Shown: piece after piece, positions 1-11,632 of the stretch
Layout of the letters: every line of letters begins with the position of its first letter
Numbering within the stretch: the first letter of the stretch is position 1
From: Taeniopygia guttata
Lineage: Eukaryota; Chordata; Aves; Passeriformes; Estrildidae
Direction: 5' to 3'
DNA: 64,000 bases
NCBI RefSeq assembly: GCF_048771995.1
Contig: NC_133026.1
Span: 10,732,001-10,796,000, forward strand
The notes under the pieces: model-generated
The model's database searches: none
What the model saw: the letters and a program-made list of their open reading frames with translations, nothing else
Told to the model about the DNA's origin: nothing
Position numbers and translations under genes: made by a program

Positions 1-765
1 AACCACATCCAGTTAAATCATCTCAAGATAACCTCTTTTAAACTGGATTGGAAATAGACACATTTAATGATTACATATGGTTATATACAGCCATCATATA
101 AATGGTCACATCTGTGCTTAAGAGTGATGGATCTCTGCAGTGCAAACATCTACTACAATACTTTACAGTAATATGAGACTTGTTTTGCTTATGTTTGAGC
201 AAAATGCATTGAATTATTCCACACAAAACATATGTTGAGTGTTTTAATGTAATTACACTGGGAAAGAATATTGCTCATGATAAGACACACACTAAAAAAG
301 CTTATTAAAAATTTGCTTTCTAAATTAATAGATGCTAGGAACATTACACTGTGTAAAGACAGGCACTCCAAAACCCCACAAAGCTTTAAATATTCTTAAA
401 CACATGCATTCAAATACTTATCACAGTACATAGAAAATATATCCAGAAAATAAAAAACCTTAAAATTTTTTCTTAAACACATCTCTTGAATGACAGAGAA
501 GACTTAACAAAAAGCAGAAGTGTTTGACATAACTACTTGCATAGTAAGATTCAAAGATGACAGCAAGATCCATCAGTTTCCATTAATATAAGACATTCCC
601 CCAGGAGACAGCAAACAGCCTCGAGCACAATCCACTGCCCACACTGCAATGCTGGGCAAGGTCAGAGCAGCTGTTCCAACACAGCCAGGGGGTGAGGGGA
701 ACAATTTCAGGGAAGCTCAGCAGGGAAGGAAAAGGAGCAGCAGCTGCTACAGGTTGACTTCTGCA

Positions 766-880
766 GAGTGGGTAAGGCTGGAGGGGACCACTGGAGGTCA
801 TCCAGTCCAACCTCCCCACCTGAGCAGGGTCCACAGAGCAGCTCAGGATTGTGTCCAGACAGCTTCACTTGTTTCTTAAC
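766..880 (-). repeat. CR1 LINE 3'-end fragment
   Basis: The plus strand reads as the reverse complement of an avian CR1 tail region: 'ggaggggaccactgga', 'ggtcatccagtccaacc', then 'gagcagggtccacagagca' and 'ggattgtgtccagacag'. The copy is diverged and lacks the terminal short tandem repeats. CR1 elements are usually 5'-truncated, as here. The short reading frames over it on both strands are not genes. Confidence 0.7.
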
Positions 881-1083
881 CCAGCTAGCCAAGATCCATC
901 CTAGGTCCTTCCTCTTACTTTGGCAGACACTGTTCTCTACAGCACTATTCACCTCCAGAAGTGAGGAAGAGATTTCCTAATTGCTACCAAACAAGATCTT
1001 CAGGAAATCTACAAATATTTCTTCCTGTACAAAGCTGAAGAGCATTAAGAATGGTTTGTAGGAAGCTTCCTTTCTGCACACTG

Positions 1084-1089
1084 TTTATT
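1084..1089 (-). promoter_or_regulatory. Candidate poly(A) signal for the intron-retaining form of the large exon
   Basis: Plus-strand TTTATT reads AATAAA on the minus strand, about 250 nt after the TGA that ends the large reading frame. It could serve a transcript that ignores the splice donor at 1,357. The hexamer is common by chance in AT-rich DNA, so this is suggestive only. Confidence 0.25.
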
Positions 1090-1336
1090 TTAAGTTCAGC
1101 TGGAACTGAGAACCTGAAATCAAGTTACTTTGTGTGAGAGTTTAGTCATTAGCAAAGTAAACAGAACAAAAAAATCAATATTCAGCAAAATTTTTGACTT
1201 CTGCATTCTGTACAGCATTTGGTTTTTCAAAGGAAAGGGAGTCATCAGGTTCAGGACAAAATAACATCTATTTAACTAATGAAACCACAGTTTGACTTGG
1301 CTTAGTCAAACTTCTAGTTTCAGCTTTTAGAGCAAA

Positions 1337-4300
1337 TCACTTCTGCAGAATACTTACAAGTTCGTCTTTATTGTGCCATCCCCACGTACCAGCATGTTCC
1401 GGTGCTAGCAGCTGATATGGGTATGTTTCCACTGCATATGAAGCACTTGTTAAATTTTCAGGTTCATTTTGGAAGTTTTCATTAACTATACACAGTCTGT
1501 CGTTCTTCATGGTATCATTAGGAGCCGCATTATTCCATAAAAAGCCCACTAGATATTCACCATTACCAGAAGGAACGGTGTCAGAAAGCAGCTGATTTGT
1601 CCAATCAGCATTGCCAGTCTGAAGATTGATGAAATGTGACCACATTTCAACGTGGGGATTTTGTCTCTCCAGGTCATAGGACTGCTTCTGGTCACTTGAT
1701 CCATCTTCCATCAGACCTAACACGCACTGCTCTCTGCCTTGCTGAAATCCTGCTGCACCAGGAGAGGCACCGGGTATTTCATAAGAAGGAGTAGCAGCGT
1801 ATTTGTCTACCTGCTTTGGGTCAACACAAACTCCAAGCTCTTTGTTTGAGAAAATCTTGTGATCTGGCTGCATCTGTTCCCAGCTTGTGGTCAAGTCATT
1901 CATCTGAGTATTTAATATGTAACTGGTGTTTTTCAGTTCAATAGTCTTGGCTTGCAACTGCTCCAAATTCCCCCTGGTAAAAGGTTCTAGATTCTCAGCT
2001 GATAAACCAAAATCAGTGAGGTTCTCCTCTGCATGGCTGCTGACATACTGGTTTACTTCACCTTCCTGAAGATTACATTCATTTACATCACACATATTTT
2101 TATCATGAGTTTCTGATCTTTCTTCAGTAAAAGGCGGAACAGAAGTTTGAGTGTTCCCAACTTCTGGCTCTGGACTGGCACAGTAACACAACTCAGGCTC
2201 TTCTGCTGGTTTATCATGCTCATGACAACATGCATTTTGACACAATACAGGCAAAACATTATGGTCTTTATTTAAGAGTTTACTGGCATCTTCCAGATTT
2301 TTAGCGGCACCTTTTAATTTTACACTCCTGTCCACATAACTGTCCGTGGCTGCAGGTACAGTGGAGTCTGAGGGAGTATTCTGACTGGCAGCCAAGCCTT
2401 TACTGCAATTGAAGATGCCTTTATCACAATCAGCAATGTTACCATCCAGGTTCTGGTTTACATTTTCTGCCTTGTTATCAATGGACTCATTTAGTTGACC
2501 TTCAAATTTTGTCTGTTTTACAGATTCTACTACATGCCCAGCTATTTTGGCTGACTCAGTCTCTGCACTCCATTGATTTTCCACTGTGTGGAAGGAACAT
2601 ACATCCTGTTGTTCATCTTGTCTGCTGTTCATATCTATTTTATTCATATGCTCACATTCCACAGACACAGAAGAGACACTGGTTTTGTTATCTGAATTTG
2701 AGTATTTGCATACTTTGTCTTTATTTTGTGGTAACTCTTGTGAAACCTGACACTCTAGGCTGTTTTCCTTTAGGAACATTTCACCTCTGCTTGCATTATG
2801 TGCATGAGGTTCCACAGTGCCATCACTTATCCCTGATCCAGTTCTGCTCAAGTTACCAGCTTCCTCAAACAAGTCACCTTTTAGTTCAGTGGCACTCACA
2901 CAGGTATCTTCCTCCATGCCACTGTGAATTGCAGCTTCAGATGATGTCTTGATTTCAGTGCAACCCTTAATGTGAGTTTGAAAATCAGAACCTTCCTCCA
3001 AGTTTAGCTGTGTTTCAGTCATGTTCAAAGCCTCACAGCTATGAGAAACTGTACCAGTGCATTTCTCTCCCTCTTTTAAGGATTCTTCAAAACTGCTGCG
3101 ATGTTCACTAGAGTCTGGTGAAAATGTTTGGCTATCACCATATGTTCTGTCAAGTGTTTTCTTTTCCACATTTGAGTTTACTTCACTTTCTGGCTCTAGA
3201 AAGCAGACTTCTTCATCAAGTCTGTCTACACTATCCATTTCATGTAACTCCAATGACAATTTAACGTTATCCCCTATGTTGTCTACCACCTGTTTAGTAT
3301 TTATTTGCTCTGCGACACTTGAGGAATGCCTAGTTAGTGGCACAACTAGTGCTACAACATCAGAATGATTACTTCCTTCGGTTTTCCCTGAATTTGACAG
3401 TCCAGTGTTTAACAATACCTTGGAAATACAATCACTGTTTTTCACCTTTTCTGAATCAGGGCTGTATTGGTCCTCTTCAGCAGCATCCACAGGCTTTACA
3501 GAATCACAAGCTGTATGCAGTGATTCATTCCAACTGGCAGCACAACCCATGGTATATACCTCCTCTTGCTGATTCTCAGGGATGATTTCACCAGGCACTT
3601 TTGCTTTTAAGACATCTGTTACTGTACTGTCAGTATTTAACCTATGCACCTGACACCTATCAGTCAGTAAGTTATCAAAAGAACACTGGATGTCTAGGCT
3701 ACAATATTCCTTTGTATCCTTTTTCTCCAGGTTTGAGCTATCCTCCTTTTTATACTCAAACAGTTCTTTCTGTGAATTAAACTCAGCTTCCACTTGTGCC
3801 AATTGTTTCATTGGAAATTCCTTCCCCTTGTCTAGAGGTCGTGCCATGGTGCACATTCCTTCATCAGTAACAGCTGAGTTATCTACGTCTGCTGCAGTCT
3901 CTTCATGCACAGTAGCTGGCACCTCTTCATCCCCTTTCAGATCTTCGGCATCTACAACACAAATGCTGTAAAACTCCTTGTCTTTCACATTTTGACTGTT
4001 GTCTACATCAAGACAGGAAAATGTTGGAGACATCTCTCTATATGAACTCGAAACTTTCTGTAAGCTGTCACTCTTGCTGTCTTCAACATTTACTGTTGTT
4101 TCATTTTGCCTTGAATGGTCACATGTAACTGCATAATCCTCCAGAGAATTTCTATTTAAGGAAATTTCACTCTGTAAGCCTTTGTCTACGATATCTGGTA
4201 CGTGTGAATTAGAAATATGATCAAACAAGCAATGCTCTTGTGAAGCTACATTCTCATTATTAATAGTGCTATTATTTTCTATATTGTTCACATGCTGACC

Positions 4301-4759
4301 ATTACTATTAAGTTTTTTAGGTGCTCTGTTTTTAATAACCTTATCTTTCTTTTCTTCACTTGTCTGCAGATTTCCATACGTACCAGAGACTTTCAAGAGG
4401 TGACTAAAGGAATTAAAGAAGCTAAAAGGTCTGCCATACGTCCTCCTAGGGCTCACATGGGGAGTATTCCCCATGCTGTTATATGACGAATACTTTCCTT
4501 TTCTACCCCAAAAACCAGATTTAGAATCTGACACTGCACAATCATCACTACAAACACGTTCAATGCCGACTGTCACAGCTGCCCCATTAACTGTCCTTCC
4601 CACTGTATGCAGATCCTGGCTTTCCACAGTTCCAAAAATTGAAGATAAAGTTTTACTTATCCTTGACTTTGGTGCTTCCTCTTCCACAGATTTTTGTAAC
4701 AAGCTGGTTTTCTCCTCACTTGTGCTGTTACTCAATTCCTTACTGAAGCAGCAGCCCAT
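1337..4759 (-). CDS. Large single-exon ORF: predicted lipid-anchored, disordered 1,140-residue protein (possible alternative LARP4B first coding exon)
   Basis: I do not recognise this protein by name. It starts at an ATG in a strong context (A at -3, G at +4). The N-terminus MGCCFSKEL fits N-myristoylation at Gly2 (Ser6, Lys7) with palmitoylatable Cys3 and Cys4. An acidic dileucine motif follows (E16-KTS-L20-L21), an arrangement resembling LAMTOR1 and other endolysosomal or plasma-membrane anchored proteins. Residues about 80-125 are basic and aromatic (RRTYGRPFSFFNSF). The next roughly 900 residues are acidic, Ser/Thr/Glu/Asn-rich and apparently disordered. The last roughly 75 are Trp/Tyr-rich (YPYQLLAPEHAGTWGW). 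No enzymatic domain is visible. Codon 1134 (Leu) is followed exactly by GTAAGTATT, a consensus donor at 1,357-1,356, so the last six residues and TGA may be intronic. A 3.4 kb frame in 60% AT DNA is very unlikely by chance. It could be a separate nested gene or an alternative LARP4B start exon. Confidence 0.8.
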   Translation of the reverse strand: MGCCFSKELSNSTSEEKTSLLQKSVEEEAPKSRISKTLSSIFGTVESQDLHTVGRTVNGAAVTVGIERVCSDDCAVSDSKSGFWGRKGKYSSYNSMGNTPHVSPRRTYGRPFSFFNSFSHLLKVSGTYGNLQTSEEKKDKVIKNRAPKKLNSNGQHVNNIENNSTINNENVASQEHCLFDHISNSHVPDIVDKGLQSEISLNRNSLEDYAVTCDHSRQNETTVNVEDSKSDSLQKVSSSYREMSPTFSCLDVDNSQNVKDKEFYSICVVDAEDLKGDEEVPATVHEETAADVDNSAVTDEGMCTMARPLDKGKEFPMKQLAQVEAEFNSQKELFEYKKEDSSNLEKKDTKEYCSLDIQCSFDNLLTDRCQVHRLNTDSTVTDVLKAKVPGEIIPENQQEEVYTMGCAASWNESLHTACDSVKPVDAAEEDQYSPDSEKVKNSDCISKVLLNTGLSNSGKTEGSNHSDVVALVVPLTRHSSSVAEQINTKQVVDNIGDNVKLSLELHEMDSVDRLDEEVCFLEPESEVNSNVEKKTLDRTYGDSQTFSPDSSEHRSSFEESLKEGEKCTGTVSHSCEALNMTETQLNLEEGSDFQTHIKGCTEIKTSSEAAIHSGMEEDTCVSATELKGDLFEEAGNLSRTGSGISDGTVEPHAHNASRGEMFLKENSLECQVSQELPQNKDKVCKYSNSDNKTSVSSVSVECEHMNKIDMNSRQDEQQDVCSFHTVENQWSAETESAKIAGHVVESVKQTKFEGQLNESIDNKAENVNQNLDGNIADCDKGIFNCSKGLAASQNTPSDSTVPAATDSYVDRSVKLKGAAKNLEDASKLLNKDHNVLPVLCQNACCHEHDKPAEEPELCYCASPEPEVGNTQTSVPPFTEERSETHDKNMCDVNECNLQEGEVNQYVSSHAEENLTDFGLSAENLEPFTRGNLEQLQAKTIELKNTSYILNTQMNDLTTSWEQMQPDHKIFSNKELGVCVDPKQVDKYAATPSYEIPGASPGAAGFQQGREQCVLGLMEDGSSDQKQSYDLERQNPHVEMWSHFINLQTGNADWTNQLLSDTVPSGNGEYLVGFLWNNAAPNDTMKNDRLCIVNENFQNEPENLTSASYAVETYPYQLLAPEHAGTWGWHNKDELVSILQK
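1350..1360 (-). promoter_or_regulatory. Consensus splice donor inside the 3' end of the large ORF
   Basis: On the minus strand the sequence is GAACTT|GTAAGTATT, with GT at 1,357-1,356. The intron would be phase 0 after a Leu codon. The LARP4B exon 2 donor is also phase 0 after Leu and also reads GTAAGTATT. The match to the U1 snRNA consensus is near perfect downstream of the cut but weak at the last two exon bases. Confidence 0.65.
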
Positions 4760-4831
4760 GTTTAATAAGTAGTGTCAGGGGGTCTTCTCATGGCAAATCA
4801 CCTTCCTCTTTACACAAACTTTCTATGGCTA
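4760..4831 (-). other. Predicted 72-nt 5' leader of the large exon, with splice acceptor and abutting uORF
   Basis: A pyrimidine-rich acceptor, 'ggcttgtcttctcag', ends at 4,832, so the exon would begin at 4,831. The leader contains stops in the main frame (TAG as its first codon, then TAG and TGA), so upstream exons cannot extend the protein and MGCCFS is the true start. A 9-codon uORF (ATG 4,791-4,789, TAA 4,764-4,762) ends only two bases before the main ATG, a spacing suggestive of reinitiation or leaky-scanning control. The acceptor is a prediction; an independent upstream promoter is the alternative. Confidence 0.5.
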
Positions 4832-7800
4832 CTGAGAAGACAAGCCAACACCCAACTGCTAAAAATAGCACACTTTAAAACCATGCAGGGGTTCACATGT
4901 CATTGCCACTCAAAGTCCAAAGCCCAGTTGCTGAGCAATGTTTCAGTATTTCATCGTGTACACTGTAATATTCAAGCCAAATACTCCTTCCAATAAGATT
5001 ACAGTCTGTTTAGGAGTATTACTGAGTCTCATGAACTTCTATTGTTTAATTTTCTAAAAAGTTTTGTCCATCCGAATCATTAAAATATTTAAACAACATC
5101 TTTCACAATGCCCACGTGTGCCAGAAACTACTTGTTTTTATATTTAATACAACTCCCACCTTCTATACAAGGACAAATGCATTCTGGCTTTACATGTTTA
5201 AATCTGACGTGTAGATCAAACACTTTTTGGACCATTTTCTCCTTCTCCTCCCTTCCCCCAGAGCTGAACCTACACCACAATTACTTCTTTAGGAAAAACA
5301 GGCTAAAGATAGATAAGACCTCATGTATTCCATTGAGCAGTCATTGTACGTTATCAGAAGCTAATTCTGTTCCAAGCCTTTTTTTAAAATTTGTTATCGG
5401 CATGAAAAAAAAAAAAATGAATACATAATTCCTAAGTGACTTACAGCACTGAAGAGGGCTTCAAGATCATTTACCCACCTCATGGTACTGTGACAGGATT
5501 AATTATACTTAAGCTCAGAAAAAAACCCTGTATCCTTTTACTAAAAATTCAAAAATATTTAAAAAGTAATTTGGCTGAATGCTATTCCTTCCAAAAGTCT
5601 GTCCTCAGTATAGTTTTCATTTTTGTACATATACAGATTCCTTCTGATCTCATAACAACAAAACCTTTTTTATACACATGTATTTACATATTGAAATACT
5701 TCTATTACTGTGAGTTCTTGTAGTTGCTAATAAAAAGTGGTTCTGTTTCTTCAAATATAAAAGCCCAATAAAAAAGCTGAAAATACCCAGCAATCTTTTT
5801 CTGCCCTAAACAGATTTGTTCTTCTTCGCCTTTCCATTACTTCACATCACTCAGACCTTCTCTCAAATGCATTGCTATTATTTCAGATTTGGACTCCATA
5901 CTTCAGAAAGCTTACAGAGTGTACAACTACAGCACCACTCTATTACTTAAAAAGATATTGAAAATATGTAAGAGTGTAAGACAAGACAGACCCTTAAATT
6001 CTATTTCAAATGTTCTTTCAGATGAAAACTTAACCCGCTGCTATTTTTCCACTGGTTGTGCACCTTATGGCAATTAATATTCCACTAACTCTGATCATAA
6101 AAGATTGCTGAATTGACAAAAAAAGTACATCCCCTCTTCAACAAGTCTGTTTTGAAATTGTAAAGTAAGATCAGAGGAAAACTACCCTCCCCCCACTCCT
6201 TATCCAACCCAGGAAGACTCCAAGTGCCTGCAGCTACACTGTTCCTAAGGATAGGAAGTCTGATGCATCATTGCTGCCATCTGCTGCATTTTTTTTAATT
6301 CTCCCCTGGGACAAAGTTATTCAACATGCTTGGATCCAGACTGAAAACTATGCCAAGTCACTCCTCTCTTTAGCATTCCCTGGAACCGAGAACAGGGAAA
6401 GGGGGAGGGAGTTACTTTTAATAGTTTTTTTGAAGAAATGCCATGAGCAAACAATTTAACTGTTTTTAATGTCAGCTTAAAGTCACAGTAATACCTAAAA
6501 AAATCAAAACTATTCAGAAAACTCCCTTATCAGATAAACAAATAGCAAGATTTTTCCCTTTGTGATTTAACCATTTCTAACTCGTGCTTTCTAGAGAGGA
6601 GCTAAGTGTCTTTAAGAGACAGACCAGGGCAAAGTCCACTTTTCTAGTGCCTAACAACCACTTCTCCTATCAACTAATGGGAAGAAAAGGGGTGAAGCAG
6701 TTCAGGCAAGCAGAAACTTATTCCAGTTTTCCCATACCCTTCTCATGTGTACATTTTGTACTTGTTCCCTCGTTTTTATCTTAGGGTTCCAGGGATAATT
6801 TCTATTTTAAAGCAGCTACAGTGTACATTCATTAAGTCAAATTTCTCAATACTATTTAGTGTGGGATTACAACTTTAAAAAAAAAAAAAAAAGGCAACAT
6901 GAATTTAAGCAGAAAATGCCACTCCTGTTATGCTACAGCACTCAAGACACCTTCTGGTTAAGCTTAACACTGCCACCAGCTTGAAAAGCACTTAACAGAG
7001 TTCATGCTCTGCTACTTCAGAGCCCAACTCATCTGGGGAGTAAACTTTGTTATTTTGTTTTTGTTTTTTTCCCTTTATTCATGCATATTTTAGCTCTGGT
7101 ATATTTCTCATCTATTCAAAGCCTAAACAGGTTTTCTGACTGCATGAAACAAAAATGCACTGAAGCAGCACTTTCATAACCTGAACAATTACTTTTTTTA
7201 ATAGGTATTTAGTCTTATGTCCTGCACACACCTACACAGAAGGCAAGAAGTCAACATGCTTATTAACTAGAGTATACTTCCCCATCTTTCATTTCTCCAC
7301 GTACCTATTCTTTGCCATGTAGCAAGGGCTTATCCCAGAAATATTTTTATGATATATCCCAGATATATTTTTAAATTTAAAAACATAATCTAGATTTAAA
7401 GTTACAATAACACAACTCAAAAATCAGTCCAATCTAATTTCCTTTATTCTTTCTCTGTAATAAAGTCATGCAAATATAACAAGTTCTGAAGAAACAGATG
7501 TGTGTGCACTCCCAGGCCACACCTGATGCCATGCCCATCATCAGTCAAGGGAACAGAGAAGAGCAGCGTCACAATGGATGTTGAAGGACACTACTGCAGG
7601 CTTCTGAAACAGCTGATCAAATTGCCTAACTTTCCCTCCAACCGATCACGGTTAATGGACTGCTAAGAGTTTAAGTACATATTCTACACACTGAAATAAT
7701 CAAACATGAGCATTAGAGGTCATCTACATGTATTAAACTATTCTTATAGCCTATTCACTTTTCTTATGGCCTAAATCTAGAATACCACAACAGAAAAAGC

Positions 7801-10800
7801 AAACCCCAACCAGTATTGATTCATCATGATGCTAATACTGTAGTATCCAGTTTAAAGTCTAAATCTCCAATTTCTTGTTTAAAGCCAGTTGTGATCTCTT
7901 AAATTATTAAATACCACTTTATACAATCTGCTGCTTAACATTAAACTGGCACATACTGCATGTAATACTGTGTATTGTCCAGTGATCTGAGGATTATATG
8001 GTATACTGAATTTTCACCGAGCACATGGTCCTGTATTTAACTAGCAAACCTGATTTCCTCAGTTCCTCTTCATTCTGAGGCTTATTCTTGAATGGGTTGC
8101 AGAAGGATTTTTGAACAACATAATCCAGCAGCAGTAAGCCTGAGACATACTTTTATAGTACTTCCTAAGGAAAACATTTTTGGGAAGTAAAATTAAGTGC
8201 CATCTTTCAGGAAGTTCTAGTTATTTTTCCCCTGGTTTGAACAACAGCATGATTGAACTTGTATTTACAGTACCTATAAGGCTTGACAAAAATCAGTGTA
8301 CCACACAGATTTGAATTCCCATTACCAGAAACCCATGGCAGCACCTGGTAATTATCAGCTAGGGAATGAATGGGTAATTCTAATATTGCAATCAGATGGT
8401 AAGTTTAAATGGCACCACTGTAATATCCTGCACTGGAACACCCATTTGCAGAACTTGTTGTTGCTTGTTGTCGCACAAGAATCCCTTCTAAAGATATTTT
8501 CAAATTTCCAGATCAGGTCTTCAATTTGGAAAGTGCCGAGAGGCCACACATTCAAATGTGAGCATGGCAGAGGAAGAGTTTAGGTTCAACAAGCAAGGAA
8601 AAAGACTGTGCATACCTTTAGCACTAAAAGTCAGTTAAATCTTATCTGGCAGAGACAGGACATACAAACTACCTCCACCATGGGATTTGCACCTTGGCCT
8701 CTTCCCTCAGAATAACCTAATTTCTAGCAGCAAAGAGTTACTATTGAAAAGGAAGCACAGAAGTGAGTTAAAATGGAGTGAGCTGCTTCTTAAACGCTGA
8801 CTCTCCTCGGTCCAGCCTAACAAGGGCTTTCTCAGAAAGAGTAATTGTCAATCAGGATACAAATGGTCTATTGGCAGATGTCACCTGAAGTGACAAAGCC
8901 CACCTCTAGGTTAAAGAAGCTGAAAAAAATAGCACATTTAACTCCCAAAGCTAAGAAAACCATGGAAGTTAAGAATATGCTAGTATCCTCTAAGCTATGT
9001 ACCTCCAATGTGTTAAGTGTACCTCCAATGTGTTAAGTCTAAGCTACTATTGACAAGAAATCCATGAAGATCTCAAGATGCCTATTTCCTTCAAACAACT
9101 TGTGTGCAAAATTCTGCTGTTAAATACCACTAGAATCAGCCAAACTGATTGGTTGTGTTGGAATTGAACCATACTAGACTTGTGATTGATCTACATTATG
9201 CTTTAAATAGCATTGTTTCATAGCTACTTCAATGCAGAAGAAAAGACTGTCTCACTCACTGAGGTTAGACTTTGAAACATGATAGTGAACAAGTGATCTG
9301 TGTATCTTTAAGCAGCAACCCTGAAAAGTGATTTTTGAAGGATTCCATCCAAACATCAAAAACCTCATTTTAATTTAGTCACTATTGATTACCTATTCAA
9401 CATTACAGTAGAATGTCTTCAGTTTTGTTCTTGCCAAACAAGAGAATGACTAAGTTCATAATTAGAACAATTAAGTTATTGTTCAAAGAGAAAACAAAAA
9501 AAATACTTCATATAACCACTTCTGATGAAGAACTAGCCTAATACCTATTTTTACAGGCTCTACAGAAGTGCATCAAGATTCCCCATTGAAATAACTTTCT
9601 TCCTGAACAAAAGCATTTAGACAAGGTGTATCAAGATATCCCAGTGGAACAGCACAGCCAAAACAGCTGGGAATGCAATTCAGCACATTTCTTGTAAGTC
9701 TATTAAAAACAGACTCCTAGAAAGTTCACTAGGGGCCATGGCAGTATGGCCCCATATCACATGCACATTGAAATAATGACCAGCACAAACATGCACCTAC
9801 GTCTTTTTGCAGTCTAGCCCTCTGATCTCAAAATAATTAAGACACAAGAAACAGCAGGTGGTTTTCACCTGACTTGAAGCATGTACTTGCTAAAGGCAAT
9901 AGAGTTGTGATTCCAGAAGTTTTTTCTCCTTCCTATCACATTTATGAAAAGATGGATGTATCTTAATGATTTCAGTTTGCTAATTCTTTCCTGCACTCTG
10001 TGAAGTTTTTCTCCAATTATAATCTTGTTCACAGAACTTGCAAGTGAAGTCCTGAAGCACTGGTATTACAGAAGGGACCATTTTGAAAACACCACTGTTA
10101 TCAGAATATATTGGTAATTATGCTCATATCACACTGACCTTCTGATGTTGTGCACAAGAGTGTCGTATTGGTATAACTTAAAGCCTAATAAGGTATAGGT
10201 CTCATCTTTTTCAGATAAAATATTCAGCCCAAGTAAAGCTTTAATCACAATAGAACAAATTATTTTAAATGTACCATTATAGCACTATGAGTACATTCCA
10301 AGATACCTAAATTGACATCAGCTTTCTCTTCTCATGAAAAGAACAGTAATGTCTCCTGAAATACAAATAAATGATTATGCTCTTTTTCTCCAAATAAGTA
10401 GGGAAGAACAGGAATTAAGATTTAAATACAATTTTTTTAAAACAAAAATTCTAGTATGTCAAATTAAAATAACTAGCACCCATACGAAGACTAGTGAATT
10501 GTCTTTAATGCTAATGCACCTGTTGAAATGCACAGACAGCTTCAAGCTCTTGAAGCAAATCTGCAAGCCACTCTTACTCAAGTTTACACACTGGTTTATT
10601 GGCACTAATGCCCTGGGTGGGGGAAATAAAACAAACAAAAAACCCAGCAAATCTCAAAAGTTCAACTTCCAAAAGTATGGCAGAAAACCATGTTGAATTT
10701 TTTCCTCTACTGTTAAATAAGTAAAAATTCACATCTAAGAAATGTAAAACAGAGAAGACAACTCAGAATGAAAAAAAGGGGGAAGAGAAACAAACAAAAA

Positions 10801-11632
10801 GTGCACCAGCTTTCTCAGAAATGAAAAGCATGAGTTTTTCAGAATGCTCCTTAGTGCTTGTTCCAAACTAAGCTGGAAGTAGGAAGTATCTGCTGCATAG
10901 CACATCACAAGTGAAACTCCTGGCAGAACATAAATGAAACCGAACCCTTCAAGATGTCCCAAGAGGAAACATACACAATGTATGTTTTCCTCCCAATATA
11001 CAGTTAACAAAGACAAAAATTTGAACATATCTGAATAAAAATCAGGTCTTCAATCTTCCTGAAGACATATGTAACATTTACAACACATATGCACACAGTG
11101 CACAATCTAGTGCATGATTTGCCAAAAGCATACCATACAGCCACTTACTGGATCTTGCACAGCAGCACAGCAACAGCAGCACATGCCACTTGGCACAACT
11201 GACTGAGCAAAATTCCTGTTACAGACTGCGAATTCCTGCTTGTATGGGTTCGTGCTTTTTTCAATTGCACATCCATACAAAGTGCATTCCCTGCACTTTC
11301 CTCACATGGCAAGGTGTGAGCAAGAACCTAATTCAAGATTAATGATACAATTCCTGCAGAGCCTAAAACCCCCGTACCTTAAATGACTGCAAACTGTCAT
11401 ACCTTGCAGTTTATGTAAACCCCCACAAAGGGCTGAAGCCAAGCTGAGTTGAGGCTTCTAGTCAGTACAGAGAATTAACCACCTCCAACAGCTCTGCTCT
11501 GGCTGTTTAATGTTTCAATGCTGTCAGCCAACTGCCTTCTAAAATGTCCTGACCTACAATTTTGATTAAGACACAGTGAAAAGACAATGCTTCCTTCAAC
11601 ACACCAGCGGAACATGCAATTATAATACTTAC
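4832..11632 (-). other. LARP4B: Intron between LARP4B exon 2 and the large exon
   Basis: About 6.8 kb of AT-rich non-coding sequence. It contains an A-tract near 6,874-6,892, a 20-bp perfect tandem duplication at 8,999-9,038, and only short random reading frames on both strands. I see no further exon with credible splice sites and no recognisable transposon. Confidence 0.6.
8999..9038. repeat. Perfect 2 x 20-bp tandem duplication
   Basis: The 20-mer 'gtacctccaatgtgttaagt' is repeated head-to-tail without mismatch, indicating a recent slippage or microhomology duplication inside the intron. It is probably polymorphic; no function is evident. Confidence 0.9.

Larger units (their letters stand above)
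1..1336. other. Gene-free flank left of the large exon (intron or 3'UTR)
   Basis: AT-rich sequence with no exon I can support. Relative to the minus-strand gene it lies immediately downstream of the large exon. It is intron if the donor at 1,357 is used. If the donor is ignored it is 3'UTR: a minus-strand AATAAA occurs about 250 bases past the stop (plus TTTATT at 1,084-1,089). A CR1 fragment occupies about 766-880. Confidence 0.6.

Noticed and set aside
2509..4486. Plus-strand frames of 60-147 codons opposite the large exon
   Set aside because: They are antisense shadows of the long minus-strand coding frame.
4286..4759. The large ORF as a processed pseudogene or retrocopy
   Set aside because: The frame is intact over 3.4 kb, has a good acceptor before the leader and a consensus donor at its end, and no adjacent poly(A) tail or target duplication was seen.
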